This document shows, piece by piece, positions 37,430-47,416 of a stretch of DNA of 64,000 nt. Source of the DNA: Algoriphagus aestuariicola (lineage in GTDB: Bacteria; Bacteroidota; Bacteroidia; Cytophagales; Cyclobacteriaceae); assembly GCF_017254835.1 (NCBI RefSeq), contig NZ_JAFKCW010000002.1:540496-604495 (forward strand). Reading direction: 5' to 3'. Position 1 is the stretch's first letter; every line of letters starts with the position of its first letter. Made by a program: the position numbers and the translations under genes. The notes under the pieces were generated by a model. It was not told where the DNA came from and did no database searches. It saw only the letters and a program-made list of their open reading frames with translations.

Positions 37430-37673
37430 CTTTTAATTGCTTGATAAGATAAAACCGACCGATAGTTAACTAATACTCATTTGGAATAGATGAAATAAAA
37501 GCTGCCCTTTTTCAAAGCTTCATCCGCTCCAAATACCTTTTACAACAACCAAAAGCAACCCAACTCTAATCAGTACCTGACATCAACGCACATATTGAAT
37601 TGCCTTAAAAAAACCAAATTCCAAAATTCATCTAGGTACCTCCCCCGTCATTTCCTTGGATAAGCCTAGACAC

Positions 37674-37925
37674 AGCTTCGCCCACTAAGTCCCATCTTTG
37701 CCAATGTGCTAGCGAAGTAGAGCAAGAGATAAACACTACTGCATTTCCGGTTTTTTTTCTTTATAGGAGTCTAATCTTGGAAGATTTGAGGATTCCGATA
37801 AAAGCCTAAATTCTCTAGGTTATGGGCGATTTTCAAAAAAAGGCCTTCACGGTAATTTTGTCAGGCATTTTCTATACTTTGATTTAAGGAAATACAATGG
37901 ATTTTCTAGCTACTCATTGAAACTT
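37674..37925 (-). repeat. Leader-like repeat, copy 2 (upstream of the sulfate operon)
   Basis: Diverged but colinear copy of 31025-31295 (see there). Its hairpin is GCCTTCAC/GTCAGGC-like, weaker than in copy 1, followed on the minus strand by T7. It ends about 245 bases before the permease start codon; the hairpin itself lies about 410 bases before it. Confidence 0.6.
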
Positions 37926-38275
37926 CCCTTTAGTTAATATATTTTTCCTAAACAATAAAATGTTTTTCCCAATAATTAAAATGTTTTTTAAACCCATAAA
38001 TGTCTCAGGAAGACAATTATTCGGCTGAATCGCAAAGTAGTCATCTAGAATTCCCGCTGGCAAAATGACGCGCCTATCGTCCCAGACGGGTCTTAAAATG
38101 TAGTAGACATCAATTCAGCACTTTCACCGCCACCAATCGCATGGCAACCAATTTCCTTGATATGGTTGAAAAGCCAACAGGCCTGCCTTACTTTTCTCCA
38201 CCATCTTCACAATCGCAAATACTTTCTGAATGGCCGACCATTCTTTATTCCCATCGCAAAAAAGATTGGAATGAC

Positions 38276-38310
38276 AAAAAAAACACCTAAGCAAAATTGC
38301 CTAGGTGTAC
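38276..38310 (-). terminator. Rho-independent terminator after the M1 peptidase gene
   Basis: ACACCTA.../...TAGGTGT stem with a short inner AGCAA/TTGCC pairing and a T8 run on the minus strand, five bases after the stop codon. Confidence 0.85.
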
Positions 38311-38314
38311 GCCA

Positions 38315-40303
38315 CTATTGTTTCGGCCACACATTATCAGAAAGATCCCTGTCTGGAAAACGACCGTGGGGATCCAGGGTGATTTTCTTGATTTTCCTCG
38401 GTCCAAAATCCAAAACCGCGTCGAAGGTCTTGCTTCCTCCCCACCAAACATCCACGGGCCAAGTCACTTCAGCTGTATTTGGATCAAGAATCTCTGCGTT
38501 TGGTGAAGGTTTTAGATCCGGGCCGTTTGCTTCAAACTCTACCCTCAGCACCACCGGTGATGGCATTTGCCCGTCTTGACGCACAGTGACGGTAGTTTTT
38601 CCCCCCTCGGTTTTCAGGTCCGAAATGGAGCCGTCGACAGACTCAGTCGTAAACAACCAATAATACCAGAACCACTCCAGGTTTTGACCCAGCTCATGGT
38701 TCATGAAAAACATGAAGTCCCAGGGAGAGGGATGCTTGAAAGCCCACGCTGCGGTATACTTCTTCATTGCGTCGATGACGGCTTCGTCCCCAACTATCCC
38801 ACCGAGCATGGAAAGCATCAGTGGCGTTTTCTGATAGGTCTGAAAACCGTATCCCATACCCGCATCATTGGCGCTCCACATCAGTGGAGCTTCGTCCTCG
38901 CTCCCGCTGATTCTTCCATAGCTTTGGCCCAAGCCGTCCAATCTGGCAGGAACCCCGCGGGAGTCTGCATCAGATAGGATGTTCATGTACTGATTAAAAC
39001 CCTCGTCCATCCAGCCATAGCGTGTTTCATTGGTGCCAAGCATCATCGGCCACCACTGGTGAGCGGTCTCGTGGTCTGCAGCACCCTGGTTTGAATTGAT
39101 CACCATGGGATATTCCATACCCGCACTCGGGCCATCTTGAAGAGTCAATTGGGGAAAAGGATAAGGCGCCCAAAGCTTGGAATAGAACTCCAGCGCATGG
39201 CGGGTAATTCTTGCGGCATTCTCATAGTTTCTGGCCCGCTCCGGCTCGTATACCATATAAATGGGCACGTAGCCCTTGCCCGGAATATCCGCCCTGGTTC
39301 CCTTCCAGATAAAATCCGCAGAGGTAGCCCAAGCAAAGTCATTTACCTTGTCCGCGACAAAATGCCAGGTGAGTTTTTCGCCGAATGCGGTAGCTTTTCC
39401 AGGGCCCCTTTCATCTTCGGCAACAATGGTAGTTTCCTCGTCCGACTCCAGGATTTTCCCAAATCGCTCGATCGAGGGAGCTGTCATCACCTCCTTTGGG
39501 TTTTGCAAGACCCCCGTACCGCTCACAATCCATCCACCGGGTACGGTGATGGAGACGTCAAACTTCCCGAAATTATTGTAAAACTCCGCGGGGCCCAAGT
39601 AGGGACTGGTTTCCCAACCTCTCAAATCGTCGTATTTCGCCAGCCTTGGGAACCATTGGGTAGGCTGAAAAAGCGTGCTGTCAAATCGCTGGGTCATGCG
39701 ATGTCCCTGTCCCTCGGTGCCACCAGGTAATTTGGTATGCCAATCAATCTCCAGTTCTGTTTTACTTCCCGCTTTGATGGGCTGGGCGAGATAGATGGTT
39801 GCAATCGTTTTTTTCAGCCCGCTTACCCCATTTTTTGGGGTCTGGCCTCTTCTCAGCCTAATTTCAGTGAGATCTATTTCCTCTCCCGCAACATTGATCC
39901 GGGTGACTACCATGCCTTCGGTCTGCTCGGCGGGAATGGAAAATCCCCGTGGCACATCCCCCCTGAATATATTGTGATCCAAGCGCAGCACAATCCTATC
40001 CAGGTCGTCCTTGCTATTGTTGTGTACCAGAATTTTTTCGGTTCCGGTGAGTGTCTGGGTATGTGGATCCAGACTGACCTGGATTGTAAAATCGGTCTCC
40101 AGCTGCCAGTAATTTGGGCCAGGCTTCCCAGAAAAGTTCCGAGTCCCCGCCTCAAATGCCTTAAGAATCGAATTGGTCATCGGCACATCCCTTCGAATCG
40201 CACGATAGTCGGTATCGATAGTATTCCTTTGAACGGTCGAACCCGTCTGCTGAGCAAAACTGACAGACGAGCTGAGCAGGAAAACAAAAAGTAGTTTACG
40301 CAT
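38315..40303 (-). CDS. Secreted family M1 zinc metallopeptidase
   Basis: 662 residues with a Sec signal peptide (cleavage near VSFAQQ). The zinc site is HETAH (411-415) followed after exactly 18 residues by Glu434, the gluzincin pattern HExxH-x18-E; the substrate-gating GxMEN motif appears as GMEYP just upstream. The N-terminal beta domain (about 65-290) is present. Members of this Bacteroidota group are periplasmic aminopeptidase-like enzymes involved in peptide scavenging. It is a single-gene transcript with its own terminator. Confidence 0.9.
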   Translation of the reverse strand: MRKLLFVFLLSSSVSFAQQTGSTVQRNTIDTDYRAIRRDVPMTNSILKAFEAGTRNFSGKPGPNYWQLETDFTIQVSLDPHTQTLTGTEKILVHNNSKDDLDRIVLRLDHNIFRGDVPRGFSIPAEQTEGMVVTRINVAGEEIDLTEIRLRRGQTPKNGVSGLKKTIATIYLAQPIKAGSKTELEIDWHTKLPGGTEGQGHRMTQRFDSTLFQPTQWFPRLAKYDDLRGWETSPYLGPAEFYNNFGKFDVSITVPGGWIVSGTGVLQNPKEVMTAPSIERFGKILESDEETTIVAEDERGPGKATAFGEKLTWHFVADKVNDFAWATSADFIWKGTRADIPGKGYVPIYMVYEPERARNYENAARITRHALEFYSKLWAPYPFPQLTLQDGPSAGMEYPMVINSNQGAADHETAHQWWPMMLGTNETRYGWMDEGFNQYMNILSDADSRGVPARLDGLGQSYGRISGSEDEAPLMWSANDAGMGYGFQTYQKTPLMLSMLGGIVGDEAVIDAMKKYTAAWAFKHPSPWDFMFFMNHELGQNLEWFWYYWLFTTESVDGSISDLKTEGGKTTVTVRQDGQMPSPVVLRVEFEANGPDLKPSPNAEILDPNTAEVTWPVDVWWGGSKTFDAVLDFGPRKIKKITLDPHGRFPDRDLSDNVWPKQ

Positions 40304-40536
40304 AGTAGGAAAGTTTTTTCAGAGGGAAAACATAGTCAATTATCCTTGAATTTAAAGAAAGAATAAGGTCAAACGAAAAAATTCCATTTCTCGAAACACC
40401 GCTTTTGCTGAATCAAAAGGCCAAACAAAACCTAGTGTTCTTTTGGCCGCAAGCTAATTTTTCAAATTCTGTCATACACGACTAAACCACCGGAATTGAT
40501 TTTTTGAAACAATAGCATATGCGAAAATCCCTTTTC

Positions 40537-41097
40537 CTATCCGAGTGATTTCTCAAAGGCCAAGAAATGGGTTGGAGATTGTGAAGCCGCAAAGAGCGGA
40601 ACAACCTGAATCCTGCACCGATATGCCGATCCGTCTTTTTTGTAATTGTGAAGCGTTGCCTCCACCGGTCTTTTTTCTTCGAGAGCCTTCCTGATCATGT
40701 TCTTGGCCGAAAGGCTCGTATTGGGCCCCTGAAGTAACTTTGGCTTTTGGCCTATCACCTCGCTGGCCGAATATCCGGTCATCCGTTCAAACCCCTCGCT
40801 TACCCATTCGATCACCTGATTCAAGTCGGTCACCACCAGGGCATCAAAGTCCTTTCTCCTAAACATGGACGTATCGAGTATCCATCCTCGCAGCCTCGCT
40901 AGATCGCGGAATTTTAGGATTGTCATCGCCTTTGGATCGTGAAATCTTGTTTGGGAAATTACGTCCCATGCCACTAGAGGGTGGAAAACATGGAACGGCA
41001 AGAACTTGGAATCCTCTTCGGAAAATAGATTTTGCCGGCATTGTTCCAAGTAGATATCCAGGCAAATCATATTGTTCAAATTATTTCGGCTTTTCAT
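40537..41097 (-). CDS. PAS-domain protein, LOV-like but without the flavin cysteine
   Basis: 186 residues from the ATG at 41097. An unrecognised N-terminal part (about 1-75) precedes a PAS domain with VIEWVSEGFERMTGYSASE and GQKPKLLQGPNT. The latter aligns with the LOV motif GRNCRFLQG, but the photoactive Cys is replaced by Pro, so light-driven adduct formation is not expected. No output domain is attached. It may be a small sensor or partner protein. It lies downstream of metE on the same strand. Confidence 0.75.
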   Translation of the reverse strand: MKSRNNLNNMICLDIYLEQCRQNLFSEEDSKFLPFHVFHPLVAWDVISQTRFHDPKAMTILKFRDLARLRGWILDTSMFRRKDFDALVVTDLNQVIEWVSEGFERMTGYSASEVIGQKPKLLQGPNTSLSAKNMIRKALEEKRPVEATLHNYKKDGSAYRCRIQVVPLFAASQSPTHFLAFEKSLG

Positions 41098-41163
41098 CCT
41101 ATTGGATTTTATGGAAAAGAAAGAAGAGGCCAGCAAAACAAGAACTGGCCTCCAATGGTCAAA

Positions 41164-43470
41164 TTAGGCTAGCACAGGTTCTCTCAGTGCCTTGGCCGCA
41201 GCTACCATCTGTATCAGTGCTTCGCGGGTTTCCGGCCAATGACGGGTCTTGAGTCCGCAATCCGGGTTAACCCACAGATTTTCGTCCGGGATGACGGCTT
41301 GGGCTTTTTTGAGCAAAAAGACCATCTCTTCCTGGCTGGGCACCCTTGGAGAATGTATATCATAGACCCCAGGTCCGATCCCATTGGGATATTTGAATTT
41401 GGCAAACGCGTCCAATAGCTCCATCTGTGATCGCGAGCATTCGATTGTGATCACATCCGCGTCCATTTCGGCGATATTTTGGATGATATCGTTAAACTCG
41501 GAATAGCACATGTGGGTATGGATTTGGGTTTCATCTTCCACACCGCAGGAGGAGATTCGAAATGCACGAATAGACCAAGCCAAATACTGCTGCCATTCAG
41601 CCTTGCGCAGCGGCAGACCCTCACGAATCGCTGGTTCATCGATCTGGATGATCTTGATTCCGGCCTTTTCGAGATCTTGGACCTCATCCCGGATAGCAAG
41701 CGCAATCTGCAAGGCCGTCTCGGATCTGGGCTGATCATCCCTCACAAAGGACCACTGCAAAATCGTGACCGGTCCGGTGAGCATTCCTTTTACCGGAACC
41801 TTGGTAAGGGATTGGGCAAATGATGACCAATATACCGTCATGGGATTGGGCCTAGACACATCCCCAAACACAATGGGAGGCTTCACGCATCGGGAGCCGT
41901 AGCTTTGTACCCAACCATTGCTTGAAAAAGTGTAGCCCTTCAGCTGCTCGCCAAAGTATTCCACCATATCGTTGCGCTCATATTCCCCATGTACCAGCAC
42001 GTCCAGTCCAATCTCCTCCTGCCATCGGATCAAGCCTGTCGTTTCATCACGAAGTAATTTATCGTATTGTACTTTGCTCAGGTCTCCCCTCTTGTACTTC
42101 GCCCTCCAAGATCTTACCTCTTTGGTCTGGGGGAAGGAACCTATCGTAGTGGTAGGGTAAAGGGGCAGATTAAGTAGCTCACGTTGTTTTTCTGCCCTGA
42201 GGGCAAACGGCGATTTACGAGAGGCCATAGCAGAAGTGACGGCCCCCACCCTTGCCTTCACCTTATTGTCATGAATCAATGGGGAAGTTTTTCGACTCGC
42301 GATTGCCTCTTGATTTCGTCTAAAATCAATATTGTCCAACTGCTCTTCGGTTGCCAGCTTTTGAAGCAAAGTGACTTCCCCAAGCTTCTGCTTTGCGAAA
42401 GCCATCCACTTCTTGATCTCCGACGAGAGAACTTTCTCATCCGATTCCAAATCCAGATCGCAAGGCACGTGAAGCAGGGAACACGAAGGGGCAAGCATGA
42501 CCCGCGACTCGCCAAGCTTTTCAGCAGCTTCCTTAATCAATTTTAAAGAAGCTTCGAGATCATTTATCCAGATGTTCCGCCCGTCAACCACTCCCAGTGA
42601 AATTGAAATTGGCTCGGGAATCAACGAAAGCATTTGGGAAAGTTGCTTAGGCTTTCTGACCAAATCCAAGTGGATGGCACAAACGGGAAGCGATGCAGCC
42701 AAAACACTCTCTTCGCCAATCCCCTCGAAATAGGTAGCGAGCAAAACTTTCAATTTCGGAAAAGACGTTCTGATCAGTTGATAGACATAGGTAAACGCGT
42801 TTCTTTCTTTCTCACCCAAGTCCAGAGCCAGAAACGGCTCGTCAAACTGTACCCACTCCACGCCAAGTTTTTCGAGCCTATTCAGGATTTCCAGGTAGAC
42901 CGGGAGAAGATTTTCAATCAGATCGATGCGATCAAATCCCTGCTCCTTTTCCTTACCCAGCAAAAGGTAGGATACCGGCCCAATCAGTACAGGTTTAGTC
43001 TTTATTCCCAGCTGCTTTGCCTCATTAAACTCATCTATGACCTTGGTGGAAAAGAGCTTAAAGAGTTGGCCTTTTTGAAATTCGGGGACCAAATAGTGGT
43101 AATTGGTATCAAACCACTTGGTCATCTCAAGTGCGGTGAGGTCCATGCCATCCTTTTGAAATCCCCTGGCCATGGCAAAATACAAGTCCATTTCAGAGTT
43201 TTTCCGACCAATAACGACGTCATGAAACCTTTGGGGGATGGCATTGACCATCAGGGACATGTCCAATACTTGATCGTAAAATGAGAAGTCGTTGGATGGG
43301 ATGAGATCTATCCCGGCCTCCTTTTGGAGTTTCCAGTTCTCCTCGCGGAGCTTACTTCCGGCCTGCAAGAGCTGTTGGAGGGTGGATCTGCCTGCCCAAT
43401 AGTCTTCGCAGGCTCTTTTCAATTGACGTTGGCTACCAATCCGCGGATAGCCCAGGTTGTGCGTCAGCAT
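41164..43470 (-). CDS. metE: Cobalamin-independent methionine synthase
   Basis: 768 residues from the ATG at 43470, which gives the family start MLTHNLGYPRIG; the open frame further upstream belongs to the leader. Two homologous TIM barrels; the catalytic C-terminal barrel has the zinc ligands in HTHMCYSEF and NPDCGLKTRHW and FPQTKEVR for folate binding. It transfers a methyl group from methyl-tetrahydrofolate-triglutamate to homocysteine. A cobalamin riboswitch lies in its 5' leader, so it should be made only when B12 is scarce, implying a B12-dependent MetH elsewhere. Confidence 0.96.
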   Translation of the reverse strand: MLTHNLGYPRIGSQRQLKRACEDYWAGRSTLQQLLQAGSKLREENWKLQKEAGIDLIPSNDFSFYDQVLDMSLMVNAIPQRFHDVVIGRKNSEMDLYFAMARGFQKDGMDLTALEMTKWFDTNYHYLVPEFQKGQLFKLFSTKVIDEFNEAKQLGIKTKPVLIGPVSYLLLGKEKEQGFDRIDLIENLLPVYLEILNRLEKLGVEWVQFDEPFLALDLGEKERNAFTYVYQLIRTSFPKLKVLLATYFEGIGEESVLAASLPVCAIHLDLVRKPKQLSQMLSLIPEPISISLGVVDGRNIWINDLEASLKLIKEAAEKLGESRVMLAPSCSLLHVPCDLDLESDEKVLSSEIKKWMAFAKQKLGEVTLLQKLATEEQLDNIDFRRNQEAIASRKTSPLIHDNKVKARVGAVTSAMASRKSPFALRAEKQRELLNLPLYPTTTIGSFPQTKEVRSWRAKYKRGDLSKVQYDKLLRDETTGLIRWQEEIGLDVLVHGEYERNDMVEYFGEQLKGYTFSSNGWVQSYGSRCVKPPIVFGDVSRPNPMTVYWSSFAQSLTKVPVKGMLTGPVTILQWSFVRDDQPRSETALQIALAIRDEVQDLEKAGIKIIQIDEPAIREGLPLRKAEWQQYLAWSIRAFRISSCGVEDETQIHTHMCYSEFNDIIQNIAEMDADVITIECSRSQMELLDAFAKFKYPNGIGPGVYDIHSPRVPSQEEMVFLLKKAQAVIPDENLWVNPDCGLKTRHWPETREALIQMVAAAKALREPVLA

Positions 43471-43599
43471 GTTGTTTGCTTTAAAATTAGAAATAGTTAA
43501 CTGCCGTCTTTGAGCAATCAAACGTATTACTTACGCAAACTAAATAATCAGAAAATGACACACTAATCCCCCGGCAATAGGAAGGATATGGGAGTTCAA

Positions 43600-43815
43600 T
43601 GCCTGACAGTGGCTTCAGATCGCGAAAGCAATGTCAATGCGTTTGGGGCAAGTCTCCTGACTTTCCTGACGCTACCCGCCTTCTCATCCCGGCATCTGGG
43701 ACAATGGCATACTTGGATAGCGCTGTATTTTGGCGAGGCCAAAACAGGATTACAGTTGCGCGACAGTCCATGATTTTCACATGGTTCCTTATTAATTCCC
43801 GCTAAGGGAAACCGC
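43600..43815 (-). promoter_or_regulatory. Cobalamin (B12) riboswitch of metE
   Basis: On the minus strand the order of conserved elements is complete: AATAAGGAACCATGTGAAAA, then TGGACTGTCGCGCAACTGTAA-like core, GCCGGGATGAGAAGGCGGGTA, GTCAGGAGACTTGCC and the B12 box GCCACTG (43607-43613 complement). It lies about 130 bases before the metE ATG. By the known mechanism, adenosyl- or other cobalamin binding should shut off metE, probably at translation initiation since no clear terminator follows. Confidence 0.93.
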
Positions 43816-43856
43816 AAACGGCTATGAGTGTAGAATGAACAAAAGAACGTACAGCC

Positions 43857-43864
43857 CAAAAGTA
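43857..43864 (-). promoter_or_regulatory. Candidate -7 promoter element of metE
   Basis: TACTTTTG on the minus strand matches TAnnTTTG and lies about 40 bases before the riboswitch begins, so the predicted transcript includes the whole aptamer. Confidence 0.5.
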
Positions 43865-43959
43865 AGAATAAAACCTTTGGTAAAGTCGGTGAATCCAAAA
43901 ATAGCTTTCATTCATAGGGAGCCAACAAAACCAGCCAGCTCCCCTTCTGAAGAAGTCGG

Positions 43960-44667
43960 CTAGTTGATCTGCTGCAAGACCAAGCGCTTGGAAATCGGGA
44001 TAAGGGTTTCCTCTATAGGCACCGCCTGATGGCTGTGCAGCCTCCAGGTCGCCGGATTGGGGAGTTCCCTGACCTCACGGATCAGCTGCATCTTGAGTTT
44101 CTCGAGGGTGTTGACGAGAGATTTTTGGAAAATCCCGACAAACCAAAATACAATGCTCCGGAATTTTTCCCCTGCGAGCTGAAGAAAATTGGATTTATAG
44201 CGAAAGGCATGGATTTCGGTTTTGTTTTCCCTTGTCATCAGAATAAACCCTTCACGATTGTAGATTGGCTGTATCCCTACCGGTTCAAACTCGACCTGCT
44301 CCTCCACAAAATTATAGATGGACTTCCCCTCCTCTATCTGTGAGGCTATCCTGGGTAGTGCAAACTCGGTGATCTGGGAAATCTCCTTCATGACCTCCCC
44401 GTCTTCGACTTTTTGCTCAAACTGCAACTGCGCATTCTTAAAATCGATGCCGTTGAGAGCTTTGGGAAACAATTTGCTCAACTCCGCTTTGCCCGAACTC
44501 AGTTCAATCAGCACGCGGTGATGTTCGATGAGATCTGACAGTGCGGGGTAGAGTTTCACGGCTTGAAACTCCCGATCAGCCTCCTGCAAGTAGGCCAGCA
44601 ATTGGTATTTTTTGTACTCAAAATCGATCAGACCTTCAGTGATCCAGTTTTTCGGCAAGGTTCTCAT
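43960..44667 (-). CDS. Conserved hypothetical protein divergent from groES
   Basis: 235 residues, soluble, no signal peptide or membrane segment. The start (MRTLPKNWITEGLIDFEYKKYQLLAYLQ) and the middle block EGKSIYNFVEEQVEFEPVGIQPIYNREGFI are the kind of conserved segments shared by an uncharacterised Bacteroidota family; I cannot name a function. It is divergently arranged with groES-groEL over a 233-base region that holds an inverted repeat and several TGACA half-sites, so it may share heat-shock or stress control with the chaperonin. Confidence 0.75.
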   Translation of the reverse strand: MRTLPKNWITEGLIDFEYKKYQLLAYLQEADREFQAVKLYPALSDLIEHHRVLIELSSGKAELSKLFPKALNGIDFKNAQLQFEQKVEDGEVMKEISQITEFALPRIASQIEEGKSIYNFVEEQVEFEPVGIQPIYNREGFILMTRENKTEIHAFRYKSNFLQLAGEKFRSIVFWFVGIFQKSLVNTLEKLKMQLIREVRELPNPATWRLHSHQAVPIEETLIPISKRLVLQQIN

Positions 44668-44710
44668 AGGTACTATTAGGTTTTAAGGTTTGTCTTAAAA
44701 TACGCAATTC

Positions 44711-44825
44711 TGACATTTTTCAATTGTCTTGGGGAAAATTTGACAGGCTCCACAAGCTTCGAAAAATTCAGTTATCGGACAAAGCCACCACATTTACGGC
44801 CGATTTGTCAGCTTTTTTGACAAAT
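44711..44825. promoter_or_regulatory. Candidate operator array upstream of groES
   Basis: A perfect 8-bp inverted repeat, ATTTGTCA-7 nt-TGACAAAT (44803-44825), plus further TGACA/TGTC half-sites at 44711, 44725 and 44741. The classical CIRCE element (TTAGCACTC-N9-GAGTGCTAA) is absent. The following TTGGCATAGG may belong to a promoter. It fits a site for a repressor or activator shared by groESL and the divergent gene. Confidence 0.5.
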
Positions 44826-44900
44826 GAGCCCTTGGCATAGGAAGTGTTAATAGGGCAATAGCATTTTAATCTAAAATCTAACCTTAAACAATTTAATACT

Positions 44901-45179
44901 ATGTCAAACGTGAACATCAAACCTCTTGCAGACCGAGTTTTGGTACAACCAGCTGCAGCAGAAGAAAAAACCGCTTCTGGTCTTTACATCCCGGATACCG
45001 CTAAGGAAAAACCACAAAAAGGCACTGTGGTAGCAGTAGGAAACGGCAAAAAAGACGAGCCATTGACTGTGAAAGTGGGTGACACTGTTTTGTACGGAAA
45101 ATATTCCGGCACCGAACTCAGCGTGGAAGGCAAGGATTTCCTCATCATGAGAGAGTCTGACATCTTCGCTATCCTTTAA
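44901..45179 (+). CDS. groES: Co-chaperonin GroES (Hsp10)
   Basis: 92 residues, standard length. [20 protein letters not shown], the mobile loop [13 protein letters not shown] and the [18 protein letters not shown] ending are all typical. It caps the GroEL ring and drives ATP-dependent folding in the cytoplasm. First gene of the groES-groEL operon with a 38-base gap. A long 5' leader or upstream control region with TGACA repeats precedes it. Confidence 0.97.
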   Translation: MSNVNIKPLADRVLVQPAAAEEKTASGLYIPDTAKEKPQKGTVVAVGNGKKDEPLTVKVGDTVLYGKYSGTELSVEGKDFLIMRESDIFAIL

Positions 45180-45205
45180 TCAATCAACTAAACTCAACAA
45201 CTTAA

Positions 45206-46846
<1,641 letters not shown>

Positions 46847-46866
46847 TGCCGATTTCCAGATAAACA

Positions 46867-46893
46867 AAAAGGAGGCTCAGGCCTCCTTTTTTA
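46867..46893 (+). terminator. Rho-independent terminator of groES-groEL
   Basis: AGGAGGC/GCCTCCT stem with a 4-base loop and a T6 run, 20 bases after the groEL stop. Confidence 0.9.
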
Positions 46894-47016
46894 TTTACTT
46901 GATTTTTAGACTGCCTATACAACTACAAATAAAAAGCCGCTAAAACCTTTTTTACGCAAGGGGAATAATTGTATTTTGGTGTAATTACACAACCTATCAC
47001 CCGACACCCTATTTTA

Positions 47017-47403
47017 ATGGTTCACTTTGATGCTGTATTTTTAGTGGATGACGACCCCATCAACAACCTGATCAACAGGAGGCTTTTGGGAAAAATAGGG
47101 ATCAGTACACGGATTGAAGAGTTTTTGGGAGGAGAAGATGCCCTCGAAAAAATAGGCCAACTCAATCCAGACAACAGCCTGCTTATTTTTTTGGACATCA
47201 ATATGCCCGTCTTGAATGGCTGGGAATTCCTCAACCGGTATTTGGAAGCCTTTCCCCATAGGAAAGACAAGATTGTCATCCTGTCCAGCTCCATAGATTT
47301 TCAAGACCGCCAAAAAGCTGATGAATACAAGGTGGTTTCCGGTTTTTTGGAAAAACCACTGACCATTGACAAGATCAATGATCAAATGGAAAAATACAGT
47401 TGA
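47017..47403 (+). CDS. Single-domain response regulator (CheY-like)
   Basis: 128 residues from the ATG at 47017; the open frame begins further upstream but the receiver fold starts at VHFDAVFLVDDDPINN. The acidic pocket is DDD (about 10-12), the phosphorylatable Asp is in LIFLDINMP, the switch residue is in ILSSS, and FLEKPL has the conserved Lys. No output domain. The start region resembles the Rcp1-like receivers of Bacteroidota. No kinase gene is adjacent; it follows groEL after a terminator. Confidence 0.88.
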   Translation: MVHFDAVFLVDDDPINNLINRRLLGKIGISTRIEEFLGGEDALEKIGQLNPDNSLLIFLDINMPVLNGWEFLNRYLEAFPHRKDKIVILSSSIDFQDRQKADEYKVVSGFLEKPLTIDKINDQMEKYS

Positions 47404-47416
47404 GTAATTCGAATTT

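Larger units (their letters stand above)
37430..38314. other. 0.9-kb intergenic region ahead of the sulfate operon
   Basis: No credible gene. Contains the repeat copy at about 37674-37925 and the M1-peptidase terminator at 38276-38310. The interval 37930-38270 shows nothing that I can name; a short stretch with three AAAATGTTTTT-like motifs lies near 37957-37994. Confidence 0.55.

Noticed and set aside
39137-39730. 197-codon open frame antisense to the M1 peptidase
   Set aside because: Shadow of the real gene, which has a complete zinc site and signal peptide; no coding signature of its own.
40537-41097. Blue-light (LOV) photoreceptor
   Set aside because: The cysteine needed for the flavin adduct is replaced by proline, so classical LOV photochemistry is unlikely.
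42634-43284. 216-codon open frame antisense to metE
   Set aside because: Shadow frame; metE is full length with both zinc motifs.
43596-43898. 100-codon minus-strand frame upstream of metE
   Set aside because: It covers the cobalamin riboswitch, whose conserved RNA elements explain the sequence better than a protein.
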